Assembly (NCBI GenBank): GCA_930990555.1
Contig: CAKNPW010000008.1
Coordinates: forward strand, 1 to 59,548
Direction of reading: 5' to 3'
Source of the DNA: an uncultured Clostridium sp.
Lineage (GTDB): Bacteria > Bacillota > Clostridia > TANB77 > CAG-508
DNA: 59,548 bases
Shown here: in pieces, positions 18,371-27,720 of the stretch
Layout of the letters: the number at the start of each line of letters is the position of its first letter
How positions within the stretch are numbered: the first letter of the stretch is position 1
The notes under the pieces: model-generated
Seen by the model: only the letters and a program-made list of their open reading frames with translations
What the model was told of the DNA's origin: nothing
Database searches by the model: none
Program-made: the position numbers and the translations under genes

Positions 18371-20660
18371 ATGCAAAATTTATTAGAAGGTTTAAACGAT
18401 AAACAATATGAAGCCGTAATAAATACGGATGGACCATGCTTAGTAATAGCTGGTGCAGGAAGTGGAAAAACAAAAGTATTAACACATAAAATAGCATATT
18501 TAATGGAAGAAAAAGGTATAAAACCATGGAATATATTAGCAATAACATTTACTAATAAAGCTGCAAATGAAATGAAAGAAAGAGTAGAAGCATTAGTAGG
18601 TGATGATGCAAAAGATATGTGGATTGGAACATTCCATTCGATATGTGTTAAGATCTTAAGAAGATTTATAGATAGAATTGGCTTTGATCATTCTTTTGTA
18701 ATTTTTGATACATCAGACCAACGAACATTAATTAAAGAATGCTTAAAGGATCTACAAATAGATGATAAAATGTTTACAGATAGAATTGTTCAATTCGAAA
18801 TAAGCAATGCAAAAAATGATATGGAAGAGCCAGAAGAATATGAAGCCATGGTAAAAGGTGATTATAGAAGAGAAAAAATAGCTTCTATATATAACTTGTA
18901 TCAAAAAAGATTAAAAGAAAATAATGCAATAGATTTTGATGATATTATAAATTATACAATAAAAATATTTAGGGAAAATGATGATGTATTAGATTATTAT
19001 ACAAATAAATTTAATTATATATTGGTAGACGAATATCAAGATACAAACAAATCACAGTTTACATTAATTAGAATGTTAGCAAAAGCTCATGGAAATATAA
19101 CTGTAGTTGGTGATAATGACCAACGGAATTTATAGCTTCCGTGGAGCAGACATAACAAACATTTTAAATTTCGAAAAGGATTTTAAAGGAACAAAAATAA
19201 TTAAATTAGAGCAAAATTATAGATGTACACAAAATATATTAAATGCAGCAAACTCTGTAATCAAAAATAATGAAGTAAAATATAAGAAAAAATTATGGAC
19301 AGAAAATGAAGAAGGGGCATTACCAACATTTCATGTTTCAGATGATGAATATGATGAAGGAAGATATATTGTAGAGCAAATAAATCATTTAAGAAGAGAA
19401 GAATATTATAAATACTCAGATTTTGCAATTCTTTATAGAATGAACTCACAATCAAGAGCAATAGAGGAAATTTTAAGAAGAGAAGATATTCCATATAAAA
19501 TTGTTGGAGGCTTAAAATTCTATGAAAGAAAAGAAATAAAAGATATAATTTCTTATTTAAGATTAATTAATAATCCATCAGACAATTTGGCATTAAAAAG
19601 AATTATAAATGAACCTAAAAGAGGAATTGGAAAAACTAGTTTAGATAAGATACAAACAATATCAGAACAAACAGGAATACCAATGTATCAAATAATAAAA
19701 GAAGCAGATCAATATGGTCTTAACAGAGTATATACAAATGCACAAGGATTTATAGAAGTAATAGAAAATTTAATAAGTAAAAAAGATGAGTATACAATTA
19801 CAGAATTAATAAAACATACATTAAAAGAAACTGGATATACAAAAGCTTTAGAAGACGAAAATAGTATAGAAGCAGAAAATAGAATAGAGAACTTGGAAGA
19901 ATTTCTAACTGTTGCAGTGCAGTTCGAAGAAGAAGAGGCAGATAATGATTTAAGCACATTCTTAGAGGGAATAACACTTTCTAGTGATATCGATGGAATG
20001 GATGAAGAAGAAGAATCTGTTACATTAATGACATTGCACTCAGCTAAAGGATTGGAATTTCCAGTAGTATTTTTAGTAGGCATGGAAGAAGGAATTTTCC
20101 CAGGATATAAATCTATAGGAGAGCCAAAAGAATTAGAAGAAGAAAGACGTTTATGCTATGTTGGTATAACTAGAGCAAAAAATAATTTATACTTAACATG
20201 TAGTAGACAAAGAACGATGTTTGGTTCAACAAGTTGCAACCCTGTATCAAGGTTTGTAAAAGAAATACCAGTAAACATGCTAGAAGGAGCAAATGAAATA
20301 GACAGTGAACCAGAAAATAAATTCAAAGATAGTAGTTATGAATGGAGCTATGGAAAATACGGAAATAATGGAAAAGTAGTAAGTTATAAAGTGGATATAC
20401 CAAAAACAAAATCAGAGCCAAGTTTTGCATTCAAATCTGCAGAAAGCTTTTTAGCCAAATTAAATGGCAAGGCACAAGAAAATACTACGGATTTATCAAA
20501 ATATAAAGAAGGACAAAGAATATATCATAAACGTTTTGGAGAAGGAAATATAAGCAAAATAGAGCCAGAAGGAGATGACTTAAAACTAGACATTCAATTT
20601 GACAAGGTAGGACATAAACGTTTAATGGCCAAATTTGCAAATCTAGAAATTATAGACTAA
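18371..20660 (+). CDS. pcrA: ATP-dependent DNA helicase PcrA/UvrD, read through a +1 shift at CGG
   Basis: A superfamily 1 helicase acting in DNA repair and replication-fork rescue. Read with one +1 shift it is 762 aa, the normal PcrA length. Walker A GAGSGKT is at 28-34. Walker B VDEYQDTN and the GDNDQ-GIYSFRGA motif come next, then LMTLHSAKGLEF and YVGITRA, with a C-terminal Tudor-like region (KRFGEGNISKIE). Frame 1 runs 18371-19123. Codon 252 would be CGG (19124-19126), and frame 1 then stops at 19133. Dropping the C gives GGA (Gly), and the frame continues without a break to 20660. All motifs survive across the join, so this is not a decayed gene. It is the only CGG in frame outside the mobile element. 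AAAGGAG lies before the ATG. Confidence 0.93.
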
Positions 20661-20674
20661 TTTGAACAAGATTT

Positions 20675-20712
20675 AAATAGGGATTTGGGGACGTTCCTTA
20701 AAATCCCTATTT
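20675..20712. repeat. REP-like palindrome after pcrA
   Basis: AAATAGGGATTT (20675-20686) and AAATCCCTATTT (20701-20712) pair around a GGGGACGTTCC core. The unit lies 15 bp after the pcrA stop and may also act as a weak terminator. Confidence 0.85.
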
Positions 20713-20782
20713 AATATTAAATTATAAAAAACAATAAATTTAGTTATTGCTAAATATCATAAATTTATTTGAGGAGAATTAA

Positions 20783-21352
20783 ATGAAAAAATTATTAATT
20801 GATATGGATGATGTAATTTGTGAAAACGGTTTTATTCGTATGATAAACGAATTCTTAGGAAAAAATTATAAGCCAGAAGATGCTAATTCATATTACATAA
20901 ATGATTTAATACCATCGGATAAATTTGATGAATGGGTAAAATTTTTCGAAGAAAAAAATTTGTATGATTACGTAAATATTGTTCAAGATGCACCAGAAGT
21001 TATAGAAAAACTTAATAAGATATATGATATATACATAATTACAGCATACATTTTTAGAGATAAACCAGAAATATCTGGAAATCAATTAAAAAATAAATTT
21101 GACTATTTAACTAAAAATTTGCCATTTATCGATCCTAAAAAATTTATATTTTTATCTGATAAAGAATTAGTAGATGCTGATATAAGAATTGATGATAGTG
21201 TTGATAAACTAAAAGGAAAAGCAGAAATGAAACTATTATTTACTGCTTATCATAACAAAAACATTTCTGATGAAGACTTAAGAGAGAAGAAACTAACTAG
21301 AGTAAATAGTTGGAAAGAGATAAAAAAAATATTACTGGAAAAAAATATGTAA
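20783..21352 (+). CDS. 5'(3')-deoxyribonucleotidase-like HAD phosphatase
   Basis: A 189-aa HAD-fold protein. Motif I, LLIDMDDVICENG, starts with the nucleophile Asp and the Asp+2. Motif II is IITAYIF. Motif IV reads ADIRIDDSVDKL with paired acidic residues. The size and DMDDV motif match the 5'-nucleotidase, deoxy (NT5C) type, which removes phosphate from nucleotides. Alternatively it may act on another small phosphate ester. GAGGAG lies before the ATG. It is transcribed alone, ending at a hairpin. Confidence 0.8.
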   Translation: MKKLLIDMDDVICENGFIRMINEFLGKNYKPEDANSYYINDLIPSDKFDEWVKFFEEKNLYDYVNIVQDAPEVIEKLNKIYDIYIITAYIFRDKPEISGNQLKNKFDYLTKNLPFIDPKKFIFLSDKELVDADIRIDDSVDKLKGKAEMKLLFTAYHNKNISDEDLREKKLTRVNSWKEIKKILLEKNM

Positions 21353-21363
21353 TAAAAAGCTGA

Positions 21364-21385
21364 GCTACTAATTAGTAGCTTTTTA
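21364..21385 (+). terminator. Terminator after the nucleotidase gene
   Basis: AGCTACTAATTAGTAGCT is self-complementary and is followed by TTTTT. Confidence 0.75.
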
Positions 21386-21460
21386 TATCGGGATTTTAAG
21401 GAACGTCCCCAAATCCCCAAAAAACGTTCCAAAATCCCTAAGGAAGGTTCTAAATCCCTA
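21386..21460. repeat. REP-like array, inverted orientation
   Basis: One unit (GGGATTTTAAGGAACGTCCCC then AAATCCCC) is followed by two decayed copies (AACGTTCCAAAATCCC and AAGGTTCTAAATCCC), directly after the terminator. Confidence 0.8.
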
Positions 21461-21555
21461 TATAAACTTTGCAAGTTTCGAAAATATTTTGAAAAGCTAA
21501 TGTATAAAAATTTAAATTTGGGTAACAATATAAAAAAACAAAAAGGAGTGATAAT

Positions 21556-21744
21556 ATGCCAAATTTAAGTCAAGTTGAATTACAGAATTTAAGACATCTT
21601 ATAGGAGCACATGAAACATCTTACCAAAAGTTAAATGCGTATTCTTCTGAAGCTGTTGATCCACAAATAAAGCAAATTTTTGCAAAATCTGCACAAGATG
21701 CTCTAAATACAAAACAAAAATTAATGAGTTTTTTAAATAATTAG
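21556..21744 (+). CDS. Small spore-coat-associated protein
   Basis: A 62-aa helical protein whose whole length resembles the N-terminal half of CotF-type coat proteins: the pattern LSQVELQNLRHLIGAHETSYQKL and then a second helix. It lies 9 bp before a CotF-like gene and has AAAAGGAGTG before its ATG. Upstream, TGTATA (21501-21506) and CAATATA (21526-21532) could be a late sporulation promoter (SigG/SigK type), but this is weak. A role in the spore coat is inferred from family and pairing. Confidence 0.72.
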   Translation: MPNLSQVELQNLRHLIGAHETSYQKLNAYSSEAVDPQIKQIFAKSAQDALNTKQKLMSFLNN

Positions 21745-21753
21745 GAGGTTGTA

Positions 21754-21996
21754 ATGAACGAGAAAATTATGGTAAATGATATTTTATCAGGAGTTAAATC
21801 TAATTTAACAACATATCAAAATGCAATATCAGAAACTGAAAATATGGAGCTTAGACAAACTTTACAGCAAATAAGAAATAATGATGAAAGTTTTCAGTAC
21901 GAGTTATTTAAAGTTGCACAAGCTAAAGGTTATTACAAACCTGCAGCTAAAGCTAGTGTAACAGAGATAGATGAAGTGAAAAACAATTTACAATAA
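21754..21996 (+). CDS. CotF-family spore coat protein
   Basis: An 80-aa CotF-family protein. The sequence MVNDILSGVKSNLTTYQNAI, then a ferritin-like second helix and Lys-Gly-Tyr-Tyr-Lys-Pro-Ala near the C-terminus (YYKPAAKA), is typical. It follows the 62-aa gene by 9 bp with TAGGAGG before the ATG, so the two are one operon. Expected location: the outer layers of the spore. Confidence 0.85.
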   Translation: MNEKIMVNDILSGVKSNLTTYQNAISETENMELRQTLQQIRNNDESFQYELFKVAQAKGYYKPAAKASVTEIDEVKNNLQ

Positions 21997-22008
21997 AATA
22001 TTATTGTA

Positions 22009-22048
22009 AACACAAGCTTATATTTTTATAAATATAAGCTTGTGTTTT
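22009..22048 (+). terminator. Terminator after the coat protein pair
   Basis: AACACAAGCTTATATTT pairs with AAATATAAGCTTGTGTT in a 17-bp stem, followed by T's. Confidence 0.9.
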
Positions 22049-22168
22049 TGTATACATAAATTAATATAAAATATTACAGAAAGATTAAGTTGCATAGATA
22101 AATGAAGAAAAAAAGAAGAATGACGACTTTTTAGCACAAAAAACTTAGAAAACGCGTAATTTTAAAAT

Positions 22169-22197
22169 TTGAAGAAAGAAATTTTTTAGTATATGAT
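22169..22197 (+). promoter_or_regulatory. Promoter of the M23 peptidase gene
   Basis: TTGAAG (22169-22174) and TATGAT (22192-22197) with 17-bp spacing. The -10 is only a moderate match. Confidence 0.5.
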
Positions 22198-22220
22198 ATA
22201 GCCAATGTGTATACAAAGGA

Positions 22221-23246
22221 GTGTTAAAAATTATTAAGGTAAGAAAAGTATTAATGAATTTTAGAACTTTAATAAAATTATTAGCATTACTAGCCATAGC
22301 GGGAGCACTAATTTGGGCTACAATAATTTTTATTTACAAGCCAATATATAGTGTTACATTGAATGGGGAGTTTTTAGGATACTGTGAAGATAAAACAAAA
22401 ATGCAAAACAGAATAAATAAATATATGGATAATGGTTCAGGAGAAAATGTTGCATTTGTGGAAATTAATGACTTGCCAGAATATAAAATGTGCTTTTTAA
22501 AAAAAGGAATAACAACAGATGATGATGAAATATTCCAAAAAGTAATAGAAAAAGGTAAAAATTATTATACATATTACGCAATGGTAGTAAATGGCGAGGA
22601 AAAACTATATGTTAAAAATCTAGAAGAAGCAGAAGCAGTCTTACAAGAGCTAAAAGATAAAGATAGCGCAAATAAAGATAATATAACTATTGAAGAAAAA
22701 TATAATACAGAACTTGCAACATTAGTTGCTAAAGAAGATGCTGTTAATCAATTATATGAAGAAAAACAAGTGGAAAGTAAAGTAATGGTTGCAAGTACAG
22801 CAACTAACAGAAAAACAAATAATAGGGTAAGTACTTCTACTAAAGTTTCAAGTGGAAAAGCAAATTTAGGAATAACATTAATAGAGCCAATAAGTGGTAT
22901 AATAACTGCAAGATATGGTGAAAGAAGTAGTGTTCGTTCTAGTGCACATACAGGTCTTGACATTGCAGCACCATCTGGAACACCAATAAAAGCAGCTGCT
23001 TCAGGAACAGTAGTATTTGCAGGAAGAAAAGGATCTTTTGGAAAGATGATTGTAGTATCCCACGGAAACGGAGTACAAACATATTACGCACATTGTAGTA
23101 GTTTGTTAGCTTCTGTTGGAGATACCGTTTCACAAGGAGAGGTTATAGCAAAAGTAGGAAGCACAGGTAACTCTACAGGAAACCATTTACACTTAGAAGT
23201 AAGAGTTAATGGACAAAGCTATAATCCACAAAAATATGTATACTAA
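22221..23246 (+). CDS. Membrane-anchored M23 peptidase (LytM/SpoIIQ type)
   Basis: The protein has up to 341 aa. A basic N-terminus and one membrane helix (about 16-38) are followed by a linker region of about 170 residues. The M23 endopeptidase domain (about 220-341) has zinc motifs HTGLDIA and HLHLEVR, plus VVSHGNGVQTYYAHC. The domain cleaves peptide cross-links in peptidoglycan outside the membrane. The start is uncertain. AAAGGAG overlaps the GTG at 22221 and is too close to use it. An ATT at 22230 has ideal spacing but is a rare start, and the ATG at 22254 has only a weak site. It stands alone between terminators. Confidence 0.85.
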   Translation: MLKIIKVRKVLMNFRTLIKLLALLAIAGALIWATIIFIYKPIYSVTLNGEFLGYCEDKTKMQNRINKYMDNGSGENVAFVEINDLPEYKMCFLKKGITTDDDEIFQKVIEKGKNYYTYYAMVVNGEEKLYVKNLEEAEAVLQELKDKDSANKDNITIEEKYNTELATLVAKEDAVNQLYEEKQVESKVMVASTATNRKTNNRVSTSTKVSSGKANLGITLIEPISGIITARYGERSSVRSSAHTGLDIAAPSGTPIKAAASGTVVFAGRKGSFGKMIVVSHGNGVQTYYAHCSSLLASVGDTVSQGEVIAKVGSTGNSTGNHLHLEVRVNGQSYNPQKYVY

Positions 23247-23264
23247 AAGTAATTAATTATATAT

Positions 23265-23296
23265 AAAAAAAGAAGACAATTAGTCTTCTTTTTTTT
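23265..23296. terminator. Bidirectional terminator, M23 gene / mecA
   Basis: AAAAAAAGAAGAC and GTCTTCTTTTTTT pair around AATTA, with A's and T's on both sides, between two converging genes. Confidence 0.88.
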
Positions 23297-23304
23297 ATAT
23301 GTTT

Positions 23305-23934
23305 TTATTTTAAATTTTTTACTAAAGTCTTATAAAAATTATTTTTTAGTATTAAAGTACCATATTCATTTAATTTACTTTTAAATAGATTAGAATTATT
23401 TATACTTTTTCCAAACTCTGTTAAGGCACATAAAAAGGTTTTTATATTTGCAAAACTTTTATTAATATTATCCATAACTAAATAATAGTTATTTTTATAT
23501 GTATATAATGAAAAATCTTTTGTGAATGTACTTAAACCTGTTAGATTAAGATTTTTTAAGAGTAATACAAAATCAAAAACATCATCAAAACAATTAAATT
23601 CATAAATAATAGTGTCGGTACTTAATTTATTAGATTTTCGTTTTGCTTTAATAGTTCGTTTTTTATATCCAGAATTTATATCGAAGTCTGGTAAAGATCT
23701 AGTTACAGTTATAATAAAATCGCCATCTATAGTTGCTAAAGCTTCTATCATAAGTTTATAATCTTTCGTTATAAAACCAATTTGTTCTTCTGCTTCATCT
23801 AATATTTCCATAAATAGCTTTTGAGAATCGGAAGAATTAGACATAAAAGATTGGTAATCTATATCATTATCTTCTAGATCTTGAAGGTCAAGAATAATTC
23901 GAATTTTATCATTACTTAATTTTTCAAATCTCAT
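23305..23934 (-). CDS. mecA: MecA family adaptor protein
   Basis: A 209-aa protein with the MecA layout. The N-terminal target-binding part starts MRFEKLSNDKIRIILDLQDL. An ILDEAEEQIGF segment follows near 43-54, then an IEALATIDGDFIITVTR stretch. A low-complexity Lys/Arg linker lies at about 90-105, and a C-terminal ClpC-binding domain follows. In Bacillus MecA hands ComK and other targets to ClpCP. No clp or com gene lies nearby, so the targets here are unknown. GGGAGGGA lies upstream of the ATG on the minus strand. Confidence 0.82.
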   Translation of the reverse strand: MRFEKLSNDKIRIILDLQDLEDNDIDYQSFMSNSSDSQKLFMEILDEAEEQIGFITKDYKLMIEALATIDGDFIITVTRSLPDFDINSGYKKRTIKAKRKSNKLSTDTIIYEFNCFDDVFDFVLLLKNLNLTGLSTFTKDFSLYTYKNNYYLVMDNINKSFANIKTFLCALTEFGKSINNSNLFKSKLNEYGTLILKNNFYKTLVKNLK

Positions 23935-24128
23935 TAGAATATCCCTCCCGAAATATATATTAATTATACTATATGTATAGCATAATTTAAATGAGTAATA
24001 TTTGGTAATATAATATATTCTACTATAAAAAAATAGGTACCTTTAATATAGCATAAAAGAAAATAAATTAAAAGAAAAAAATGGAAAAAAATAAAGAATT
24101 TTTATCGTCCAAAAATTGTAAATATGAC

Positions 24129-24157
24129 TTGAAAAATCTGTGTAATATATATATAAT
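24129..24157 (+). promoter_or_regulatory. SigA promoter of the DUF4321-radC-mre operon
   Basis: TTGAAA (24129-24134) and TATAAT (24152-24157) with 17-bp spacing lie 49 bp before the first gene. Confidence 0.8.
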
Positions 24158-24178
24158 ATTATGGAATTTAATTGTTAA

Positions 24179-24192
24179 TTTCCGTAAGGAAA
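24179..24192 (+). other. GNRA hairpin just before a Shine-Dalgarno
   Basis: TTTCC (24179-24183), loop GTAA and GGAAA (24188-24192) form a small stem with a GNRA-type loop. It is followed after one base by the SD AGGAGG. The layout parallels the hairpin before the 3D-domain gene at 12008. Confidence 0.4.
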
Positions 24193-24205
24193 AGGAGGAG
24201 CAATA

Positions 24206-24463
24206 ATGGCAACTAAAGATAAGAATATATGGGTTTTACTAATATTTATTTTAGCAGGAGTAGTAGTAGGCGGACTATTAGGAGATTTAGCTTCTAGAGT
24301 AGACTTCTTATGGTGGCTTGGTTATGGCAATAGTTTTGGGTTAACAGAACCACTAGTATTGGACTTAAGCATTATAAAAATTACATTTGCATTAGTAATA
24401 AAAGTAAATATAGCAAGTATAATAGGAGTTCTATTAGCGATACTTATATATAGAAAAGTGTAA
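24206..24463 (+). CDS. DUF4321 membrane protein
   Basis: An 85-aa protein with two membrane helices (about 8-28 and 53-82) joined by a loop. The loop contains FLWWLGYGNSFGLTEPLVLDLSIIKITF, cited here only by its start FLWWLGYG and end LDLSIIKITF. This is the DUF4321 pattern, a family found next to maf/radC/mreB in clostridia. Function unknown; the position suggests envelope growth or rod shape. GGAGGAG lies before the ATG, and radC follows 27 bp later. Confidence 0.75.
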   Translation: MATKDKNIWVLLIFILAGVVVGGLLGDLASRVDFLWWLGYGNSFGLTEPLVLDLSIIKITFALVIKVNIASIIGVLLAILIYRKV

Positions 24464-24490
24464 TAAAAATGGGGGCAGAAAGGATTTTAT

Positions 24491-25192
24491 ATGATAATGA
24501 AAAAGCTCCCAAATTATGAAAGACCATATGAAAAATTAGAAATATATGGCGAAAATAGTTTATCCAACTCTGAATTATTAGCAATATTAATAAAAACTGG
24601 TACAAAGGAAGAATCAGCATTAACATTAGCCCAAAGAATTTTAGACATGGGTAACAAATGCAATGCAAAAGATATTACTTTTTTAGAAGAACTAACAATA
24701 CAAGAATTAACCGAAATAAAAGGGATAGGTAGAGTAAAAGCAATACAAATAAAAGCTGTATGTGAACTAGCAAAGCGAATAGGAAAGCCTATTTATTCAG
24801 AAAAAATAATAATTAAAGGTTCACAAGATGTTGCAGATTTATTCATGAAAGAACTAAAAAATATAAAAAGAGAAATAGCGAAGTTAATAATATTAAATAA
24901 CAAGAACATAGTAAGAAAAATTAAAGATATATCTTTAGGCGGGCAAAATTTCGTGATGATTGACCCAAAGGATATTTTTACAGAAGCAATTAAAATGCAA
25001 GCACAAAGAATAATACTGGTACATAATCATCCAAGTGGAGATCCTAAGCCAAGTGAAGAAGATATATTGCTTACAAACAGAGTAAGAGAAGCATCAATGT
25101 TATTAGGTATTTCTTTTTTAGACCATGTGATAATAGGAAATAACAATTACGAAAGTGTTTTTGCAATAATGAGAAAGAAAGGATTGTTTTAA
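24491..25192 (+). CDS. radC: RadC-like JAB domain protein
   Basis: A 233-aa member of the RadC/YsxA family. An N-terminal helix-hairpin-helix part (about 55-90, ELTEIKGIGRVKA) is followed by a JAB/MPN domain. The JAB metal motif is HNHPSGDPKPSEED, with its upstream Glu in DIFTEAIK. The classic DNA-repair role assigned to RadC has been questioned, so the function is open. It lies directly upstream of mreB, as in many Bacillota. AAAGGA precedes the ATG. Confidence 0.92.
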   Translation: MIMKKLPNYERPYEKLEIYGENSLSNSELLAILIKTGTKEESALTLAQRILDMGNKCNAKDITFLEELTIQELTEIKGIGRVKAIQIKAVCELAKRIGKPIYSEKIIIKGSQDVADLFMKELKNIKREIAKLIILNNKNIVRKIKDISLGGQNFVMIDPKDIFTEAIKMQAQRIILVHNHPSGDPKPSEEDILLTNRVREASMLLGISFLDHVIIGNNNYESVFAIMRKKGLF

Positions 25193-25193
25193 T

Positions 25194-26228
25194 ATGTTTA
25201 AATTTTTAGGACTTAATTCAAAAGATATTGGTATAGACTTAGGTACAGCAAATTTATTAGTAACTTTAAAGGGAAAAGGAATTGTACTTAACGAACCTTC
25301 CGTAGTAGCAATAGATAAGAATACTGGAGAAATTTTAGCAACAGGATATGAAGCAAAAGAAATGCTAGGAAGGACACCAGAAACAATAAAAGCAGTAAGA
25401 CCTTTAAGAGATGGAGTTATTGCGGATTTTACAGCAACAGAATTAATGTTAAAAAACATCATTAAAAAAGTTTGTAGACAAAATAATGTTGGAAAACCAA
25501 GGATATTAGTTGGGGTTCCATCTGGAATAACAGAAGTGGAAGAAAGGGCAGTAGAAGAAGCTGTTATGCAAGCTGGGGCTAAGGAAGTATACCTAATAGA
25601 AGAACCAATGGCAGCAGCTATTGGAGCAAATTTGGACGTTTCTGAACCTAGCGGAAATATAATTGTAGATATAGGTGGAGGAACTACAGAAGTTGCAGTG
25701 GTTTCTTTAGGTGGAATAGTTATAAGTCATTCTTTAAGAATCGCAGGAGATGAGCTAGATGAAGATATTATGAACTATATTAAAAAAGAACATAATTTAG
25801 CAATTGGAGATACCACCGCAGAAGAAATTAAGAAACAAATTGGGTGTGCATTACCTTTAATGACAGAGATGACAATGGATGTTACAGGAAGAGATTTAAA
25901 TACTGGACTTCCAAGAAATATAGTTGTAACTTCTAGTAATATTCAAGAAGCCATCGAAGCATCTATAAATGAAATTGTAGAAACAGTTAAAGCAACATTA
26001 GAAAAAACACCACCCGAATTGGCGTCAGACATTATGGAAAAAGGAATTGTACTTGCTGGTGGTGGTGCACTAATAAAGAATCTAGATAAATTATTAAGTG
26101 AAAGAACTGGAATGCCAGTATATGTTGCAGAAGATCCATTAGACTGCGTAGTAAAAGGAACAGGAAAAACATTAGAAAATATAGAAAAATTAAGAACAGT
26201 ATTAATTAACGCAAGAAAAAGAGTATAA
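25194..26228 (+). CDS. mreB: Rod shape-determining protein MreB
   Basis: A 344-aa actin homologue. Phosphate 1 motif is GIDLGTANLLV, phosphate 2 is VDIGGGTTEVAVVSLGG, and the adenosine motif is GIVLAGGGALIKNL. MreB filaments move along the inner membrane and position the elongation machinery for side-wall peptidoglycan synthesis. The ATG lies one base after the radC stop, so translation is probably coupled. It heads the mreBCD set. Confidence 0.97.
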   Translation: MFKFLGLNSKDIGIDLGTANLLVTLKGKGIVLNEPSVVAIDKNTGEILATGYEAKEMLGRTPETIKAVRPLRDGVIADFTATELMLKNIIKKVCRQNNVGKPRILVGVPSGITEVEERAVEEAVMQAGAKEVYLIEEPMAAAIGANLDVSEPSGNIIVDIGGGTTEVAVVSLGGIVISHSLRIAGDELDEDIMNYIKKEHNLAIGDTTAEEIKKQIGCALPLMTEMTMDVTGRDLNTGLPRNIVVTSSNIQEAIEASINEIVETVKATLEKTPPELASDIMEKGIVLAGGGALIKNLDKLLSERTGMPVYVAEDPLDCVVKGTGKTLENIEKLRTVLINARKRV

Positions 26229-26255
26229 CTTTAATTATATAGGAAGGAAGTAAGA

Positions 26256-27074
26256 ATGTATAAAAAGAAAAAAAGTGGAGTTGTTGGAATAGTCGTTACG
26301 GTAATAATTTTAATATTATTAGTAATACTTTCAAATATAAAAATAGAAAATTTAACAGTTGTAGAAAATGTTTTTAGTACAATAGTTATGCCATTTCAAA
26401 ATGGATTTACAATGCTAAAAAATAAAATTTCAGGAAATAATACATTTTTTACTGATTTAGATAATTTAAAAAGTGAAAATGAAGAATTAAAACAAAAAAA
26501 TAGTGAACTAGAGCAATCATTAAGGGAACTAGAAATTATTAAGGCGGAAAATACTACCCTTAAAGAACAAATGAACCTTAAAGAAAAATATGGTGAATAT
26601 AATACTGTATCAGGTTATGTAATAAATAGAGACATTAGCAATTATACAGGTATGGTGGTTATAAATGTAGGCTCTGATGATGGGGTACAACCTAATATGA
26701 CAGTTATTGCGGATAAAGGATTAGTTGGAAATGTAGTATCTGTTACATCAAATACCGCAAAAGTACAAACAATTGTAGATCCAGCAAGCTCTGTAAGTTG
26801 TATTATTAGCACATCTAAAGATGCATTTATAACAAAAGGAAGTATAAATAATAGCGGTAGAGAAATAAGAGCAACATATATACCAACAGATGCTGTATTA
26901 GTTCAAGATACAAGTGTAGAAACATCTGGTTTAGGTGGCATATATCCGAAAGGAATACATGTTGGAACAATAAAAGAAGTTGTTAATACTAAAAATCCAA
27001 CAGATAAATATGCTACAATAGAAACAGCAGTTGATTTTTCAAAACTGGATACAGTACTTGTAATATTAAATTAA
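26256..27074 (+). CDS. mreC: Rod shape-determining protein MreC
   Basis: A 272-aa protein. A membrane helix at about 8-27 is followed by a coiled coil (about 65-110, SENEELKQKNSELEQSLREL). A beta-rich periplasmic-type core holds the MreC marks TVIADKGLVGNV and VQTIVDPASSVS. MreC bridges MreB to PBP2 on the outside of the membrane. It lies between mreB and mreD with 27- and 16-bp gaps, and AGGAAGG precedes the ATG. Confidence 0.95.
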   Translation: MYKKKKSGVVGIVVTVIILILLVILSNIKIENLTVVENVFSTIVMPFQNGFTMLKNKISGNNTFFTDLDNLKSENEELKQKNSELEQSLRELEIIKAENTTLKEQMNLKEKYGEYNTVSGYVINRDISNYTGMVVINVGSDDGVQPNMTVIADKGLVGNVVSVTSNTAKVQTIVDPASSVSCIISTSKDAFITKGSINNSGREIRATYIPTDAVLVQDTSVETSGLGGIYPKGIHVGTIKEVVNTKNPTDKYATIETAVDFSKLDTVLVILN

Positions 27075-27090
27075 TGAAAGGAGAGCGAGT

Positions 27091-27624
27091 ATGAAAAAGG
27101 CATTATCAATTTTATTAATATTTGTTGCTTTCCTTATAATATACTTTTTACAAGTAAATTTCTTTACTTGGTTTAATATTGCAGGTGTAATGCCAAATTT
27201 ATTTGTAGTGCTAATTTTAGTGGTAGGATTATTTGCAGGTAAATATGTAGGAATATCTGCAGGTGTAATTGCAGGATTATTTCTAGACATATTTATAAGT
27301 AAAAAAATAGGGGTAACAGCTATAACCTTAGGAATTGTTGGCTTTATAGGTGCTTTATTAGATAAAAATTTTTCTAAAGACAGTCGAATAACACTTATTT
27401 TAATGGTAACTATTCTAACTGTACTTTTCGAGATATTAAATTATGCTATAAATGCGATAATATTTTCGTATTCTTTAGAATTAGTAGGCTTTTTTATTAA
27501 ATTAGCAATAGAAACAGTATTTAATATATTAATAACGATAATATTATATCCACTTATTCAAAAATGTGGATATACATTAGAAGAAAATTTTAAAGAAACA
27601 AAAATACTAACAAGATATTTTTGA
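27091..27624 (+). CDS. mreD: Rod shape-determining protein MreD
   Basis: A 177-aa protein that is almost entirely membrane helices (five or six, from about 5 to 165), with the MreD pattern GVMPNLFVVLILVVGLFAGKY and GLFLDIF. It is an integral member of the elongasome. Sequence conservation in this family is low; size, hydrophobicity and position settle the identity. AAAGGAGAG precedes the ATG. Confidence 0.92.
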   Translation: MKKALSILLIFVAFLIIYFLQVNFFTWFNIAGVMPNLFVVLILVVGLFAGKYVGISAGVIAGLFLDIFISKKIGVTAITLGIVGFIGALLDKNFSKDSRITLILMVTILTVLFEILNYAINAIIFSYSLELVGFFIKLAIETVFNILITIILYPLIQKCGYTLEENFKETKILTRYF

Positions 27625-27654
27625 TATAGCAAGAAAGTTATTGTGCCAGATGTT

Positions 27655-27679
27655 AGATTCCCTAATGTTTAGAGAATCT
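27655..27679 (+). other. Hairpin between mreD and pbp2
   Basis: AGATTC-C-CTAA pairs with TTAG-A-GAATCT (one internal mismatch) around TGT. It has no T-tract, so it may be an RNA-stability or processing element rather than a terminator. Confidence 0.45.
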
Positions 27680-27720
27680 TACATCCGCTTTTAAAAACAG
27701 GTAAGATTGGAAGTGATTAA

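Noticed and set aside
18371..20660. Two separate genes or a pseudogene at pcrA
   Set aside because: The two halves together make one normal-length helicase with every motif. The second half has no ribosome site at its first ATG (19107), and the only break is one C at CGG.
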